From the NCBI GenBank assembly GCA_022865525.1, contig JALHSV010000270.1:1-23392 (forward strand): 23,392 bases of DNA, in the 5' to 3' direction. Every line of letters begins with the position of its first letter. The first letter of the stretch is position 1. The stretch comes from Thermodesulfovibrionales bacterium (GTDB taxonomy: Bacteria; Nitrospirota; Thermodesulfovibrionia; Thermodesulfovibrionales; SM23-35). A program made the position numbers and the translations under genes. Below, one piece after another: positions 23,326-23,392 of the stretch. The notes beneath the pieces were generated by a model. That model had not been told where the DNA came from and searched no databases. It worked only from the letters and a program-made list of their open reading frames with translations.

Positions 23326-23392
23326 GATTTTTTGGTCAATCAGGACCCCCCCCTATATATCATTTTTTTATTCTGTAAAAAGTGGTATGTAC

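Noticed and set aside
23079..23327. Plus-strand ORF of 82 residues across the palindromic array
   Set aside because: It simply translates the tandem repeat and has no protein-like features.
1..23392. tRNA, rRNA, CRISPR arrays or insertion sequences
   Set aside because: No cloverleaf, spacer-repeat structure or transposase-like ORF was seen; the only arrays are contiguous tandem repeats without unique spacers.

Overview
The window looks like about 23 kb of a large, nuclear-replicating, arthropod-type dsDNA virus genome of the baculovirus/nudivirus/hytrosavirus assemblage (class Naldaviricetes), probably a divergent member. Genes are tightly packed on both strands without introns, neighbours overlap by a few bases, AATAAA signals sit at or near stop codons, and there is no bacterial Shine-Dalgarno or operon signal. 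Three proteins carry the assignment: a LEF-8-type RNA polymerase beta-like subunit (5698-8469), a VP39-type major capsid protein with the C-x10-C...C-x2/3-H signature at the same N-terminal position as in AcMNPV (4779-5708, minus), and a family B DNA polymerase (16427-18172). A small membrane protein (18708-19118, minus) resembles the oral infectivity factor PIF-6/Ac68. A BRO/MSV199-type protein (19182-19901) fits the same kind of virus.

Layout. 1-723: C-terminal part of a gene running in from the left, possibly nucleotidyltransferase-like. 739-4121: four overlapping or closely spaced plus-strand genes; the last three share a C-terminal VYTGK-type element and look like tandem paralogues. 4250-4778: two small opposed ORFs, one a membrane protein. 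4779-8469: vp39 and lef-8 head to head, sharing a CATG at their starts. 8466-9903: a membrane-anchored HSL-type esterase head to head with an unknown gene, again with overlapping start codons. 9911-14203: two unknown plus-strand genes converging on an unknown 675-residue minus-strand gene. 14262-18172: an overlapping gene pair, a diverged tandem duplication carrying two small membrane proteins, then the polymerase. 18264-20251: an acidic membrane protein, the PIF-6-like gene, the BRO/MSV199-like gene and a Cys/His-rich basic protein. 20264-22571: three minus-strand genes, the largest with a basic C-terminus and a baculovirus-like TATA/CAGT early promoter. 22572-23392: no credible gene, but two different tandem-repeat blocks: three 99-bp units, then four units of about 88 bp built on overlapping 10-bp palindromes and the CRE octamer TGACGTCA. 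The second block resembles a baculovirus homologous region (hr), which acts as enhancer and putative origin.

Together the recognisable genes cover late transcription (LEF-8), replication (PolB), capsid (VP39) and probably entry (PIF-6-like). More than half of the coding capacity is unrecognisable by eye, and the polymerase is unusually short with an apparently degenerate exonuclease region. All family calls come from reading motifs; no database search was possible.
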